DNA of 64,000 nucleotides from Endothia cerciana (Eukaryota > Ascomycota > Sordariomycetes > Diaporthales > Cryphonectriaceae), in contig JALRMH010000003.1 in assembly GCA_026119935.1 (NCBI GenBank), positions 248,001 through 312,000 of the forward strand, in the 5' to 3' direction. This document shows, piece by piece, positions 33,899-45,739 of this stretch (position 1 is its first letter; every line of letters starts with the position of its first letter). Below the pieces are notes generated by a model. That model was not told where the DNA came from. It saw only the letters and a list, made by a program, of their open reading frames with translations, and searched no databases. The position numbers and the translations under genes were made by a program.

Positions 33899-35561
33899 CC
33901 TGAGCGGGCGTCCGGTGTGGATTGGTGTCGCCGCCGTCGTCGTCCTGGGGGGCAGTGGTGATGGCGGTGACGATGATGACGATGGGCGGCGGCGCGGGTG
34001 GGTCCCCGATAGTGCTGGTCTTGCTAGGTTCCTGAGGGGGTGTAAACAGAGAGGCATAAGGGTCCGAGGCGCGTAGCGAGCAGAGGAGACTCACGATGAG
34101 GGAGAGATGGGGTGGGGGTCTTGGGGGAGGTCATAAATTATATATCTCGGCTCCAGCTCCGGGTCGAGCTCCCGGCTTGAAGGCCGGCCGCTACCCCGCT
34201 AAGATGCCGCGTAAACGCTCTCCCGCGGGAAATCTCGCCGCGAACATAAACTGTAGGAAACATCTCTCACGTCAGAACTTCGTCTGGCACACCTGGTCTA
34301 CCATTCCTGATGGTGGCATTCGTCGAGAGAGAGGGGTGACGGGGGTGTCTTTCGCAGACATTGGATCGGTATGCAGAGATGCCTTGTAGATGGTCACGCC
34401 TTAAATACAAATACGACAGACTCGACCTCCAGCCTGCGGCGTATTGTTGCCATGTGCCCACTGGAGCTCAGGAATTGGATTCCTAGAAGGCAAAAAGTCC
34501 TTCCGACTGAGCTGCTTTCTGGATCACGGTCGATGCTTGCGAACGTGGGCGGCTTGACAATGGTCACGGCGTACGACAACAACACAAGGCTGTACTTAGG
34601 CTTGGACTAATTAATTACCAAGGTCTTGCTTGGGCTGACAGAAGCAATAGTGAACTCCTGCTCAGACTATCAGACTGAGTCAGAAGTAAAGAACAGCAGC
34701 TTCGACCTCTTCAATGGCATTACCAATGAACTGATCTGGAGACTTCCGGTAGCCTTCAAGAAAGTCTATCTATTGGGATATTCACGTAGCCGGAAAGTCA
34801 GCCCGGATTTTTGAGAACCTCAGGGAGTCGGTGATAGTTTAACGGCGAGTATTGAAGGCTGAACATAGTGTTTTAGTTCCTGTTGGCCTCATCGTGAATG
34901 GTCACCATATACAATGTGGTTTCATTGTTCATGGCACCTGATTGCCGTTTTTTTCCTTGTTGCCCCGTATCACTGTGATGGAGTTCTTCAGGGTCAACTG
35001 CCAGAATCGCTGGCTTGGCTGAAGAAACTTTGATTCGGGTAACTGCTTCTGCTTAATGCTATAACGAGGCTTTGAATCCCCCAGGGTTCAGCACATTCTC
35101 CGTCCGGTGACGAGCCCGATCACGCGTGATTTCGCCAAAGCAGATCAGCTTCTGAATAGCAGCACCAACGGTGGCGTTGATGGGGACACTTCTTGCCGCA
35201 TGCGCACGTATCCAAAGCTGCACCACCCGGGACGGGATGTTTTCATTAGTGGTTCTAGTCATCTCCTTCTGCCAACCTGTAGTATATCCTGTAGATCAAT
35301 AGAGACATTTGTTCCATAAGCTTGAAATCCAGAGGAGGAACTCAATATTGTCTGGAAGCATCCCCGGGGCCCCCGCATTTGAGGTTTCATACAATGGCAC
35401 GGGACAGGTACGCGAGAAGAGATGAGATGTGATGTTCAAGCCGCAGCGCCCAGAATAGATTTCGAATCTGGGAATCATCTCATCGAGTCTACATAGGCAG
35501 TGGAGCAGTTTTGTAATAGAACGATATCCCCAGGGTCCAGCTCGTCCTGCCCAGAAATGTT
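33899..35561. other. intergenic, no further gene seen
   Basis: It contains the upstream region of the CMD-like gene (and its possible N-terminal extension to 34057) and the 3' side of the FAD enzyme gene. A palindromic CCGGG...CCCGG hairpin lies at 34160-34180. From 34600 on, the sequence is AT-richer and has no long frame. Confidence 0.55.
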
Positions 35562-37040
35562 CTATGCCTCCTTCAGATCTGCCATCAGGGCCTCCATCTC
35601 GTCCACAGTCCCAACTGGTCCCCAATCCTCCCTCGCCTTCTTGGCCCTGTCGGGGCCCACCTGGAAGGCCTTCGGCAGACCGTGGGTCTCCGTATCACCA
35701 CCCATCATCCTCGCTATACCTCGACCCGCCAGGGCACAGCGCGGCATCCCGTGTCCCGTGAAACCAGACGCGATATACAAGCCCTCACCTCCACCAAGAG
35801 CCTGCGGCACAGCGCCGACCCAGGGGCTCTGGTCGCGGGAATAGCCCATGACTCCAGTCCATTCCATACTAGCCTCCAGACCCTTCGCAATGTCCTCCCC
35901 GTCCTTCCGGTCGAGGTTCAGGACGGGCTCCAACTCGGTGCGCAGATAGGTGGCCACCCGCTCCTCAACCACATCGTCTCGCCACTCGCCCACGGCCATG
36001 CCATTGGCAAGATGCCTACCTCCTCCAAGAATCAACTCCCCGTTAGGTAGCGGCCGCTGAACGAGATACTCGTCCCTCGTCGCCGCACTGTCGTCGGTAT
36101 CCTTCAGCTTCCCAAAGAAGACGTAGGAGTAGTCCAATGCCACCCTCGGCTCGGGCGGGAGCAGCGCACCGATCTGGCCCCTCACGGGCACGATCAGGTC
36201 CGCAAACTCGGGGAGCAGCCGTGAGGTGTAGCCGTTTGTGGCGAGCAGGACCTTGTCCGCACTGATCTGGCCCCGCGGCGTCTGGACCACCCACTTCCCG
36301 CTCGCGGCGTCCCTGGACAGCCCCGTCGCAGGCGTGTTGGTCTGTAGGTTGAACTCCTCGGGCCCGTGCCCGGCCACCAGCTTCTCCAGGACCCAGCACA
36401 CCAGCCTGTACGGCCACATGCTCGCCGCGTACTTCTGCACGATCGCCCCCTTCACGTCCGGCCGGTTGAGCCTCAGCTTCTCCAGCGTCAGCCCGGCGGC
36501 CCAGTCCGCGCCATCACCCGCACCACCGACCAGCCCCTCGGGCCCGACGGCGACGATCTTGTCCCCGAACTCGGGGACCTTCTCCCGCAGCCTCGGTACC
36601 GCATCCCTGGCCGCCTCGTAGACGTCCTCGGTCAGCATCGCGTGGACGCCGGCCACGCTCCGCCACCCGCACTGGATCTGCTCGCGCTCGATGAGCCCGC
36701 GCAGGAAGAAGTACGTCTCCAGCTCGAACTTGGCGACCTCGGGAGACGTGCCGTACAGGAACGGCTGGCAGTGCCCGCCGTTGCGGCCCGTGGCGCCCCA
36801 GCAGGCCTCGCGGGCCTCGAGCATGACGAGGCTGGACTTTGGGGAGGCCTCCTTGAGGAAGCGCGCGGCGAACGAGCCGGTCATGCCCGTGCCGATGATA
36901 AGCGTGTCCGTGCTGCTGGGGAGGTCGGGCGTCGACCGGAAGCCGAGGAGTTGGGCGGAGGGCTCCTTGTGCCAGTAGGAGTGTGTTGAATTGGGCACGG
37001 GGAGGCCGGCTTGACCCTCTCTAACCTCGCGGAGGACCAT
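35562..37040 (-). CDS. FAD-dependent oxidoreductase, DAO family
   Basis: A single exon of 492 residues. The Rossmann FAD-binding motif is near the start, DTLIIGTGMTGSFAARFLKE (about residues 45-64), followed by VMLEAREACWGATGRNGGHCQPF, the DAO-family signature that wraps the FAD. The central part contains the substrate domain, and the C-terminal part a second FAD block (WTGVMGYSRDQSPWVGAVP, LYIASGFTGHGMPRCALAGRGIARMM). Enzymes of this type oxidise amines or amino acids, giving imine and H2O2; bacterial relatives include gamma-glutamylputrescine oxidase. The substrate cannot be read from the sequence. No signal peptide or clear peroxisomal signal is seen (the C terminus is LKEA). A neighbouring pathway gene is not evident. 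Confidence 0.9.
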   Translation of the reverse strand: MVLREVREGQAGLPVPNSTHSYWHKEPSAQLLGFRSTPDLPSSTDTLIIGTGMTGSFAARFLKEASPKSSLVMLEAREACWGATGRNGGHCQPFLYGTSPEVAKFELETYFFLRGLIEREQIQCGWRSVAGVHAMLTEDVYEAARDAVPRLREKVPEFGDKIVAVGPEGLVGGAGDGADWAAGLTLEKLRLNRPDVKGAIVQKYAASMWPYRLVCWVLEKLVAGHGPEEFNLQTNTPATGLSRDAASGKWVVQTPRGQISADKVLLATNGYTSRLLPEFADLIVPVRGQIGALLPPEPRVALDYSYVFFGKLKDTDDSAATRDEYLVQRPLPNGELILGGGRHLANGMAVGEWRDDVVEERVATYLRTELEPVLNLDRKDGEDIAKGLEASMEWTGVMGYSRDQSPWVGAVPQALGGGEGLYIASGFTGHGMPRCALAGRGIARMMGGDTETHGLPKAFQVGPDRAKKAREDWGPVGTVDEMEALMADLKEA

Positions 37041-38793
37041 CCTGGCTGGGACTTCAATGTAGTTGCTGCGATGCTGATACGGGTACTGGACTTGAGAGGA
37101 ACGATGGGGTGCTCCGGAAGTCTACCTAGGCAGAGGTCAGGAGATGTAAATCAGGAGGACGCACGGGGGATGCAGTGATGGTTCAGCCGGCTCCGGGTCC
37201 GGAGGTCGAGCGGGGAAGCGACCGGCATCTTTATCTCAGGTATCCACGTGGTATCTTGGCCGGAAAAGGCCAGAATAGTGCCCGTACCGAGTGGCTGAAG
37301 GCGAGGTGCGTCTTCGAGATGATTGCTTTTGTTCTTGGAGGCTGTAAGACCCGGGTCGTGAGAGCGTCTCCCGCTAGGCTTCTTGTGTCTCAAAATCCGT
37401 GCAGTCTTCCGGCTGGTCTTGAAGCATATCGATGCCTAGATTGGGCAGCAGGTATTGGACAGAGAGGAGACTATTGCTCAATCACTCAACCAACCTACAC
37501 CGAGATATTTTAACTGTAATCTTTGATGCCTCATGAGTCGCTCACGGGCCTCCTTGCTAAGAATGTCTACATTTGTTCCTGCAAGCTTTATATACCATCC
37601 GCGGTATCATTCCATCCCTGCGGTATCCTCAACAACCGCCCGATCCGCGGATCAGGACGCCTATCGATATAGCCCATAATGATCCCATTCTCGACGCGGA
37701 GATTCGTATCCTCGGTCCTGGAATCAATTCACCGTCAGAAGCCCAGTCCTGTATTTTCGTCCAATTGCGGTATATATGCTTATTGCCCATATTCAATAAT
37801 ACCCAGCGTTGGGGTTTGTCTCTTCGATAGCCGATGGATGTGATGTCTCCTAAGCATTGTAATATCAATTGACGGTTTGTATCGAGACAATGGTCTATGA
37901 TTAGTGGGTTCAGTAGAGCTCAGAATCTGCTACATCATCCCTAATTACTTGCCAATCTGTGACCATCACTCATAGTCGACAATTCTATCTGGCCCGATCA
38001 CAAACATATCATAGCGAGTTGGGTAGAACGATTTGCGTATGTGATTCTGAATTACGAATGGGGTGAGATCTTTGATATGAGGGATCAAATAGACAAGACT
38101 TCAAAATACATCGAGGGGCGCAACCTACAGGGCAGTGCAACTCGTGGAATACTTCCAACTCACCAGATTAGTCACTCTCCAAGCTGGGGAGAGGAACATT
38201 CTCCGTAGTATTTATGAGGGGAGCCATTTCTCCTCTGCCGGGTGGTTCATGTGGTATGAGAAATTTCCAGAGGATGCTGAGGTACTATAACTGAAATTGA
38301 TATATTCCTTCTATCTGGGAATGGGAATACCTAGGCCACTGGCCTGGTGACCATAGGTTCCATTCTATCCTGCTGGACCATCGAGAAAACCTAACTAATT
38401 GTTCGAAATGCTGTAGTCGCCACTTGGTGAGTCCTCAAGGAGCGACATCCACAACTTTGTGGGCCGAGCTCCTTGGTTAGACACGATTTATAAAATTGGG
38501 ATGATATATTAGCAAGGTAAGAGGAAGAATACTATTTACGAGAACGACCTAACTGGGCTCATAGTATAACAGTCCAAGAAGTCTAAACTTCTGCTATGAT
38601 GTTAACTACTCATTTCCTTGTCACCGCCACCACCACGACTTCTCAAGAAAGGGCTCATGTTGGCAACAAGGAAGAGGACCAGCCTTCTCGCCACTGACTA
38701 CCATTCCCAGAAACATATACAAGTCTATTCCTTTCTGTAAATAAAACAAGAAAAGGACTAGAAGCTCGAGATCTTGACGACCTGGCTGAGATC
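37041..38793. other. gene-poor, AT-rich stretch
   Basis: Apart from the promoter of the FAD enzyme gene, no frame is convincing. From about 37450 to 38600 the base composition is clearly AT-richer than in the surrounding genes. Confidence 0.6.
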
Positions 38794-39045
38794 TTAGGAG
38801 AACTGGCCAACCTTGAGGTGCTGCAAGGAGATGGCGGCGTTGGTGGTACCGTACTTTCTCAGGCGGAATTGGCAGGCGGGACACAGTCCAGGGACTCGAG
38901 AAAGCCCCTGAGGATACTTTTCCCAGCAGAATAGCCTCGTCTGGGAGTTACGACCATGGATGGAGCCGATAGGGCATTGTGAGCCAGGTCGTGCCTCAAT
39001 GTGTGAGTGTGAGCATGAGAACTCAACCCAGTGCGTGCCACACAT
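38794..39045 (-). CDS. possible small Cys/His-rich protein
   Basis: 83 residues beginning MCGTHWVEFSCSHSH. Cys and His are spaced as C-x(8)-C-x-H-x-H, then single Cys, and a CPAC pair (GLCPACQFRLRKYG). This resembles a loosely defined group of small fungal proteins that begin with an MC...C.H pattern and may bind zinc; the link is from memory of the pattern and not certain. There is no signal peptide. The start codon lies about 40 nt downstream (coding sense) of a long purine-rich tract, and the downstream side is T-rich. It is the only plausible gene in a 3.3-kb gene-poor stretch, so chance remains possible. Confidence 0.42.
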   Translation of the reverse strand: MCGTHWVEFSCSHSHIEARPGSQCPIGSIHGRNSQTRLFCWEKYPQGLSRVPGLCPACQFRLRKYGTTNAAISLQHLKVGQFS

Positions 39046-40389
39046 CCTGGCAGTCGTTACCGCAGTAGTTTTTTCCTTTCTTTTTTGGTAGGGGTAGCTT
39101 TTTCGGTTTGGCTTTTTTTTTCTCTCTTGTTTTTAGGCGTAGATGCTCTGGAGAAAAGAAAAGGAATGGAGTGTTTCCCGGACTCGTGACGGGCTGAGTG
39201 CTGGCTGTTTTCTATACTTTACGATGAAGGAAAACGCTTAGGTCGAAATTGGTCAACAATTAGCAGGCCTATCAAACTGTGATAGGTGAAAGGCAAGCTT
39301 GGAGTCTCTGGGTGGGTGAATGGGCTGATGGTGAATGCGAACGCCTAGAGTATCTCCATGGACGGTGAACACACTTGTATATGAGAGCACCCAACATGGC
39401 CACAGGCAGAAGAGTTGACTATTCTTTCACGGCATCTAATGTTGGACATTGGCCATGGGCAGTTGTTCCCCGGTGAAGTTGAACTCTACAAAAACATTGT
39501 CGTAGCCTTGACCTTGTCTCCAAGGCAGCCACATCTGCGGGATCAATGTTCTTATTGGGCATTTGGATCGATGTGAAGAAAAGCCACAAGGGAAGTGAAC
39601 CAGGAATCATTGGGAACATGCAACATTCATCACAGTTCTACATTCAAACAATGCCTTTGTGCTCTTTGGACTTGTACTGTTGCCAAGCCAGCCCGCTTTA
39701 ACACTGTATTTCGCCCAACGCTTTGTTCAGGCTTAGGGACTGGCTTGAGTCCGCTCAGGTAACTCGTGCAATGTGTCCTGTGTCTATCTCAAAGGTATTT
39801 GCCTCTCCTGGACAAGGCTATTGTTTTACGGTAGGAACGTTACTAAAGGTGCACTTGGGCGTGGTAGAGAGTTGGGGCATGGGCCTGTAGATACGGGAGA
39901 CGGCTCCATTTTACTGCAAGCTTTGAAATATTGTTGATCAAGGACGAAGACCCAGCGAGAGTCGTCCGTTTAAGAACGCCGATGACTGCTTAATACGTCT
40001 ACCTGTGTGGCGGCACAGAGCGATGCCCTCCCCGGGGGGGGGAGGGGGTAAAACAGGCACAACCGCACGGAGACCGTGACCTCCGCTTTGTCCGCCTCAC
40101 AGATGTTCAACTCGATGATTTTACATCTTACTACATCAAATTCCCATCAACCTAGAATTGCCGTAGCCCCGTTACTCCTACAGGTGCTGAAAAAATGCCA
40201 GCATGAAAATGCTGGTAAGGACACGGAAGAAAGCAACCTTCAGTAGGACGCCAGAAATTCCAACCCCTCATGCCCTGAACCCTATACCAACACGCTTCCC
40301 AAAACAACAATGAGTGATACCCCGCCCTTCTCAACGGCTTCCACAACAATATCCACATGAGCCGGGACGTGAACACAACCAAGGCCGAC
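39046..40389. other. gene-poor stretch
   Basis: No supported gene. Pyrimidine-rich tracts lie at 39069-39135, and a G-rich run at 40035-40049. It ends at the 3' side of the Mrc1 gene. Confidence 0.6.
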
Positions 40390-43300
40390 CTACTCGAACT
40401 TGCCCGCCCCGAACAGTCCACCAACGACCTTGCCCCGCCCCTCAACAGCCCTGAACTTCTTCTCTTCCCTCCTCCTCTCCGCCTCGACCAGCTTCGCACG
40501 GCGGTCTGTCTCTCGCGCGAGGTAGCTGATACCGCTCCTCTGGCCCGCGTTCTTTTTGATCTTACCTTCATCACCAAACCCACTGCCAGTACCTGACACA
40601 CCGGCGCCGGATCCTGAACTACCAGTCGAGCCAGTGCTCATGAGTGAGTTCGTCGTCGCCTTCCGCAGCAGCGCAGGGACCTTGAATCCGCCATTCGCTG
40701 CTGTGGACGAGGACGCCGCGAAGGCCATTTTGCCCACACCGGTGCTGCCGGCGGAAACATTCGATGAGCCCTGTCGCTTAAGGCTGATTCGGTCGACCAC
40801 TGCACCCGTGTGCCGGCGGCGGCGCGGGTTGGAGTTCTCCTTATTGGAAGATGAGCCGTCGTCGTCGGAGCCAGAAGCGTGGCCTTCGCTATCGGAGCCA
40901 AAATCCGTGGCGGTGATGAAAGTATTTCCGCTAGGCTCGTCGAGGAGATTAGAGAGCGTCTCGCGGATCTCCCCGAGGCTCGCCGGCTTGCGGCTCGTCT
41001 TTGTCCTGCGTTCAGCAGCTGGTTGCCGCTGAGCACTGGCAACAGCTGCGGTGGGTTGACTATCCGGCACCGTCTGCTCTTGTGACACAGCGCTGGCCGT
41101 GGAGTTGGACAACCGAGCCTCATTGTTGCTAGCCCCCTGCTGTGGCTCAAAGAGGAAGTCCATCTCCTCGTCGCTCCCGATGTCCTCGATTGTACGCATG
41201 AACGCCTGGTTGCGCGGGTTCCCTGCGACTTTCGAGATTCGCTCGTCCGTGAACAGGGCCTTCTGCATCTTGGCGAATTGGCGTCTCTTCATGCGGCGGC
41301 GGGCCTCGCCGCCGTCGTCTGAGTCCGAGAGATCATAGTCTGCACCGCGCTTGCGCCGGAGCATCCCTCTGGTGATATCATGGAAAAGCTTGTCGGTTTG
41401 CTTGGCATCTTCGGCTCGTTCTCGTTCGCTGGGACAGTTTGTTAGCAGCTGGACTTGTCAGGGGTAGAAATGTATAACTCACGCATGGAGGGCGGCGATC
41501 TTGACCTCGTCCAGCTTGTTATCCTGCGTCTGATCATCGATCATCTCATGAACGGAGGCAAGGTCATCGTCGTCACTGTCCTCGCCATCGACGCCACCAA
41601 GACCAGCATACTCGTCCTCGGATTCTTCGGCCTGCTCCTGAACCATCTCCTTAGCCTTGCTCTTCTTCCTGTCGAACTCGTCTCGCTGCTTCTGCCTCTT
41701 CTCCCGGGCTGCGGCATCCCTCATCACATTGAAAGCAGTAGGCTTGGTAGCAACGTCATAATCGTCTTCGTCCTCCGAGTCGGAAGCAATAACGGCTTTC
41801 CTCCTAAGACGGCTTCGCTTTTGCAGCAGCGGGGATTCATGTGACATGTCTTCGACCGGGCTTGTTTCATGCACCACCGTGTCAATGGTTGACGCGGGCG
41901 GCTCAACGAATCTCTCCTTCAGAGGAGTCCAGTCCTGGAAGCCGCCATCTTGGGTGGGAGTTATCGTCTGGGAAAGCTGAGTAGCAAGATCGTCCCTTAA
42001 AAGACTATCAAGGCCATGAGTCTGAGACTGCGTGAAGTCAAGCTGAACCTGGGCCTCCTTCTCACTACCCTGTGTCTCTGCTTGAGTGACTGGGTCGTTC
42101 TGGCTGTCTAGTATCATGGCGTCAGAGGACTCGCTGAGATTCTGCGAGAATTGCGAGTCAGGGAAGTTGTCGAACGTGGGCATAGGCTGTGACGGCGACG
42201 GCAGGGGACCTGATTGACTGTCGTCCATTGTTCCAATAAAAATCTGGGTGAGGCCTAGTCCCGCGGGACCGCCAGCATCGACTGGCAATCCAGGAATGAA
42301 AGTCTTCGCGGCAGATCGCAAGACGGAAGCCGGAACTTCAGGTGAGGTAAATTTGTTGGGCCCAGGCGTGAAATTGGCTGCTTGAGTGGAAACCGATTTG
42401 GGCGTGAAGTTGATGCTGTGGGACTTCAATGGCTTAGGAGTCGCCTCGACCTCGAGATCTTCATCGTCCGAAACGACAGTTAGAGGCTGGTTGGGCCGAC
42501 GGGCTTGCACAAATGCTGGTGTTTGGTCCATTCCGTCGTCGGACTCGGCACCCCAGCGGTGCTTTTCCTCCTCCTCATCAGGGTCAATCCAGGACTGTTC
42601 AGTCTCCGAGGCCGAGCCCTCGCTTCCTGAAGCTTCGCCTGCAGCATCATTGAGCAGATCCTGCACAACCGAGGGCTTCTTTGGTGTATCCTTAGCCTCG
42701 TGCTTCGCAATCTCTTCTTGCTGGTCATCATCCTCGTCGGAAGTCATGGCCTCGGCAACGTCTTCCTCGTCAGATCCAGAAAGCTCAACGTCGGCCTCAT
42801 TCTCGTCCTCAGCGCCCGCTTCTTCGTCCTCTTCTTCGTAGTCATCGTCGCTCCCACTGTCGTCCCAAGCTAAGGGATCACCACCGGCAGCCCTCTTTTC
42901 CTTCTTCGCCTCCTCCCTCTCACGCTGCATGATCTCCTCAGCCTCCCGTCTTGCACGCGCCACCATATCCTCCACCTGCTCGCGATCACGCTCGCGCTCT
43001 TCCTCGGTCTGGACGTGTATGCCCTTTGCCTTGAGTATCTCCAGCCGCCGCTCACGCTCGAGCCTCGCCTGCTCTCGGGCGCGTTGCTGGAGGTGAGCCT
43101 GAAGCTCGCCAGGCGTCATTGCTGATTTGTCGGTCTTCCTGTGGGCCTTGCGCTCAGGAGAGTCGAGGTGGGCGAGTTGCCGTAGAAGGCGGAGAGATTT
43201 GGATTCCCGTGCTTTGTTTGTGGGGATTCTGTCGAATACGTCGTCAAGCTTGCTCTTCTTCCTGTTGACTATCACGAGCTCATCATCGTCAGGGCTGAGG

Positions 43301-44802
43301 GAAATTTGGTTGGCTTGAATTGGAGGGAGTTTGACCCGGACTTGTCGTTTGGGTGCAGCCTTGACAGGAGTCTGGGCTTGAAAATCTGGAGAGGCAGCTC
43401 TATCCTTGCCTTTATCAAGAGGTCTGCGTGCAAAAGCTTGCAGGTCCATGATGTCGAGCAAGTCTGCACCCTCGTCTTGTCCCAACCCCTCATTGGTCGT
43501 CGTGGCATGTACAGAAGCCGCCGCTCTGGCCTGTGTCTGTACTACCTCGAGGTCCTTACCGAGCACATCCTCCACCCGCGCAGGAGGTGAGCTGGGAGGA
43601 GTCCCCGCGTCCAGCACCTCAGCATCCGTGCTTTTTGTAGACGCAGGCGTTTGTGGCCGACTCGAGCTCTCCTTTGCTGGCACATTACCGCTGGGATTGA
43701 AGTTGAACCTCTCGAAGAGCGAGGACTTCGTGATCTTTCTCTTGGTCTTGGCCTCATGAGCGAGTTGCATCGCACGCTGCATGCGCTGCGTCTCTCGATT
43801 CATCTCCTCGACAGCTTTCTTGCTAGCCTTCCGAGAAGGACGAGGCTGCTGTCTCTGGGTGAGCTTGCGACCGCCTTCGTCATCGGTGATATCGGAGACA
43901 TCATCATCATTGTCGTCGCCCAGCTCTTCTAGTGCTACGGCACGGGCTTCTTTCTTCCGGGCCTCCTCGGCCTCGCGAGCGAGCCGCTCCTTTCTTTTCT
44001 TCTGCACGAGGGCTTTGAAGCGGTCGCTCTTGATGGCTGGTAGGTCTGTATCGCTTTCCGAGTCCCCAGCAGGGCTCTCCTGGGCAGAAAGGGGTGGCTT
44101 GGAGGGAGTGACGAACAGCCCGGGTGATGCCTCTCTCTGGGGTGTTGCGTCGCTGAGATCCGGAGTATCGCTCTGTCGAATTCTAGACTTCGATGTTCTC
44201 GACCGGACGGGCACGTCCCCGCCTTCGTCCTCATCTGCCATCTCAACATCTCGGGTCTCCTCTGCCGACCGTTCTGACCCTAGAGCCTTCGATGGCGACT
44301 TTCTCTCGCGGCCGACCAGATGTTCGCCTGCAGACTCGAGGCCTCCCTGCATACGCGCGGCAAGCCGTCCTCGAGGGCGAATATTGTCGTCGTCACTGCT
44401 CTCCGCATCTCCATTGGCTGCTGCCATTCCGATATTCGCGGTGTGGTCGTCGGCTACGTCCTTGCCTGACGGGTTATTCACGCGTTGCCTCGCGTCTTTT
44501 GCATCGCCCGAGGCCCTGCCCTGCATCTGAGCCGCGAGCCGTCCTCTGGGTCGCACAAGAATATCCTCATCGTCGTCTTCCCCGGAGGTGTGTGCGGGCG
44601 CGTCGCTGCCATGATTCGGCGAAGGAGATGTTTGCCGGGGGAGCTGGAGCTTTCCTGCTGTGCGTTTCGGCGTATCATCGTCCGAATCACTGTCCACGGT
44701 CGCCAACAATTTTTTTAATCTCGACTGCGGCGACAGTTCAAAGCGGTCTGGGGATGTCGCACTCCGGGCTGGTGAGGAAGTGGGAGGTTGTGATGAAGTC
44801 AT
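40390..44802 (-). CDS. MRC1: Mrc1/Claspin-like mediator of the replication checkpoint
   Basis: Two exons, 44802-41483 and 41428-40390, joined by a GTGAGT...CCCAG intron, encode about 1452 residues. Mrc1 travels with the replisome, couples polymerase and helicase, and passes the Mec1/ATR signal to Rad53/Cds1 at stalled forks. The protein is highly charged and disordered. It has an N-terminal SPDRFELSPQSRLKKLLATV motif, a charged helical stretch from about residue 560 (TPGELQAHLQQRAREQARLERERRLEILKAKGI), long acidic runs near 650-700, and an SQ/TQ cluster near residues 895-960 (FTQSQTHG, LATQLSQTITPTQDG). The most conserved block spans the exon junction and the start of exon 2 (ERAEDAKQTDKLFHDITRGMLRRKRGADYDLSDSDD, RRQFAKMQKALFTDERISKVAGNPRNQAFM). 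Length and order fit fungal Mrc1. Confidence 0.93.
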
Positions 44803-45739
44803 GGTGTGTCGTGGAAGTAGATGCAGGCTTCAATGAACTTGACGTATGGCGCGGATACAACAGGATGTCATATGAAGAACATGTTTTCGATCACTTGGTT
44901 CTGTTGCTTGCAAAAAAGGTACAGATGGTGGTGGCTTGATATGGATATGGATATGGATGTGGAAGCGCTGTGGGTGAAAACGATGAAAACGCGGTTCTGG
45001 TTCGTTTTACGCGACGTCGGCCCCCTGCGCGTCGAGCAGGGGGTGGGCTGTACCCACAAAGCAGCACCCTACGGGAGATGCCGAGCTGTATTTTCTCGAC
45101 GTCAAGTGGATTTCCAAGAGTCGACGTGAGTCTTCAGATTTTCAACTATCCAACTTCTATTCTGGCAACTCGCCTGCGACGGTTGCACAGAGACTGAAAC
45201 AACGCTTGCTCGCTCGCTACGCTTAGCTCTGACAAGATGTTGTAATATATGAGAGTCCCAGAACAGTATACTCGCAGAGGGGAAAGATGTGCCATGCCTG
45301 GTGCAGCTTGTGCACTCGGTGGGCTGAAGGATCCTCCAGCCTCAATTACACCTTTCCATCGACACCAGATCTGGTTGTGCAAGCCTCTTCCTAGCCTCGA
45401 TGCTAGGTACATTGACACCTTGAGTAATTCAAATGCCCCTCCCTCACGATGCTTCCACCTTTGGGTATCGTCTCTGAAAGCAAACCTTGTCCCGGCCCAG
45501 GCCCGCAGGCCGTATATCCTCGAACGCCGAGATATCCTAGAAAATCAACCACGAAGAGAAGCTCATGGGCCGTCGTCTCTGCCACTGCCTCGTTTGGCAG
45601 GCCCACTCGCTGCAGGTCTGGAGCGCCGGTAACTGTAATCGCTGCCGAGAACGCCGACGCCGCGAACGATGAAATCATTTTTTGGATGCCCCCGGTAAAC
45701 TCCGATCTCGTCTGATGTTGACCAGTGTCAATGGGTGCC
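44803..45739. other. Mrc1 upstream region
   Basis: 937 bp between Mrc1 and the 3' end of Hfi1. It carries three copies of GGATAT (44939-44956) and ACGCG-containing sequences near 44990-45015. No gene is supported. Confidence 0.55.

Noticed and set aside
34141..34210. tRNA-like hairpin on the minus strand
   Set aside because: The T-stem pairs well, but the loop lacks the TTC sequence and the anticodon loop would have six or eight bases.
36238..36989. Plus-strand frames in the FAD enzyme gene
   Set aside because: Antisense to a well conserved enzyme; Pro/Arg/Leu-rich shadow composition.
43781..44530. 249-codon plus-strand reading frame
   Set aside because: Antisense shadow of Mrc1, rich in Ser and Arg, without motifs.
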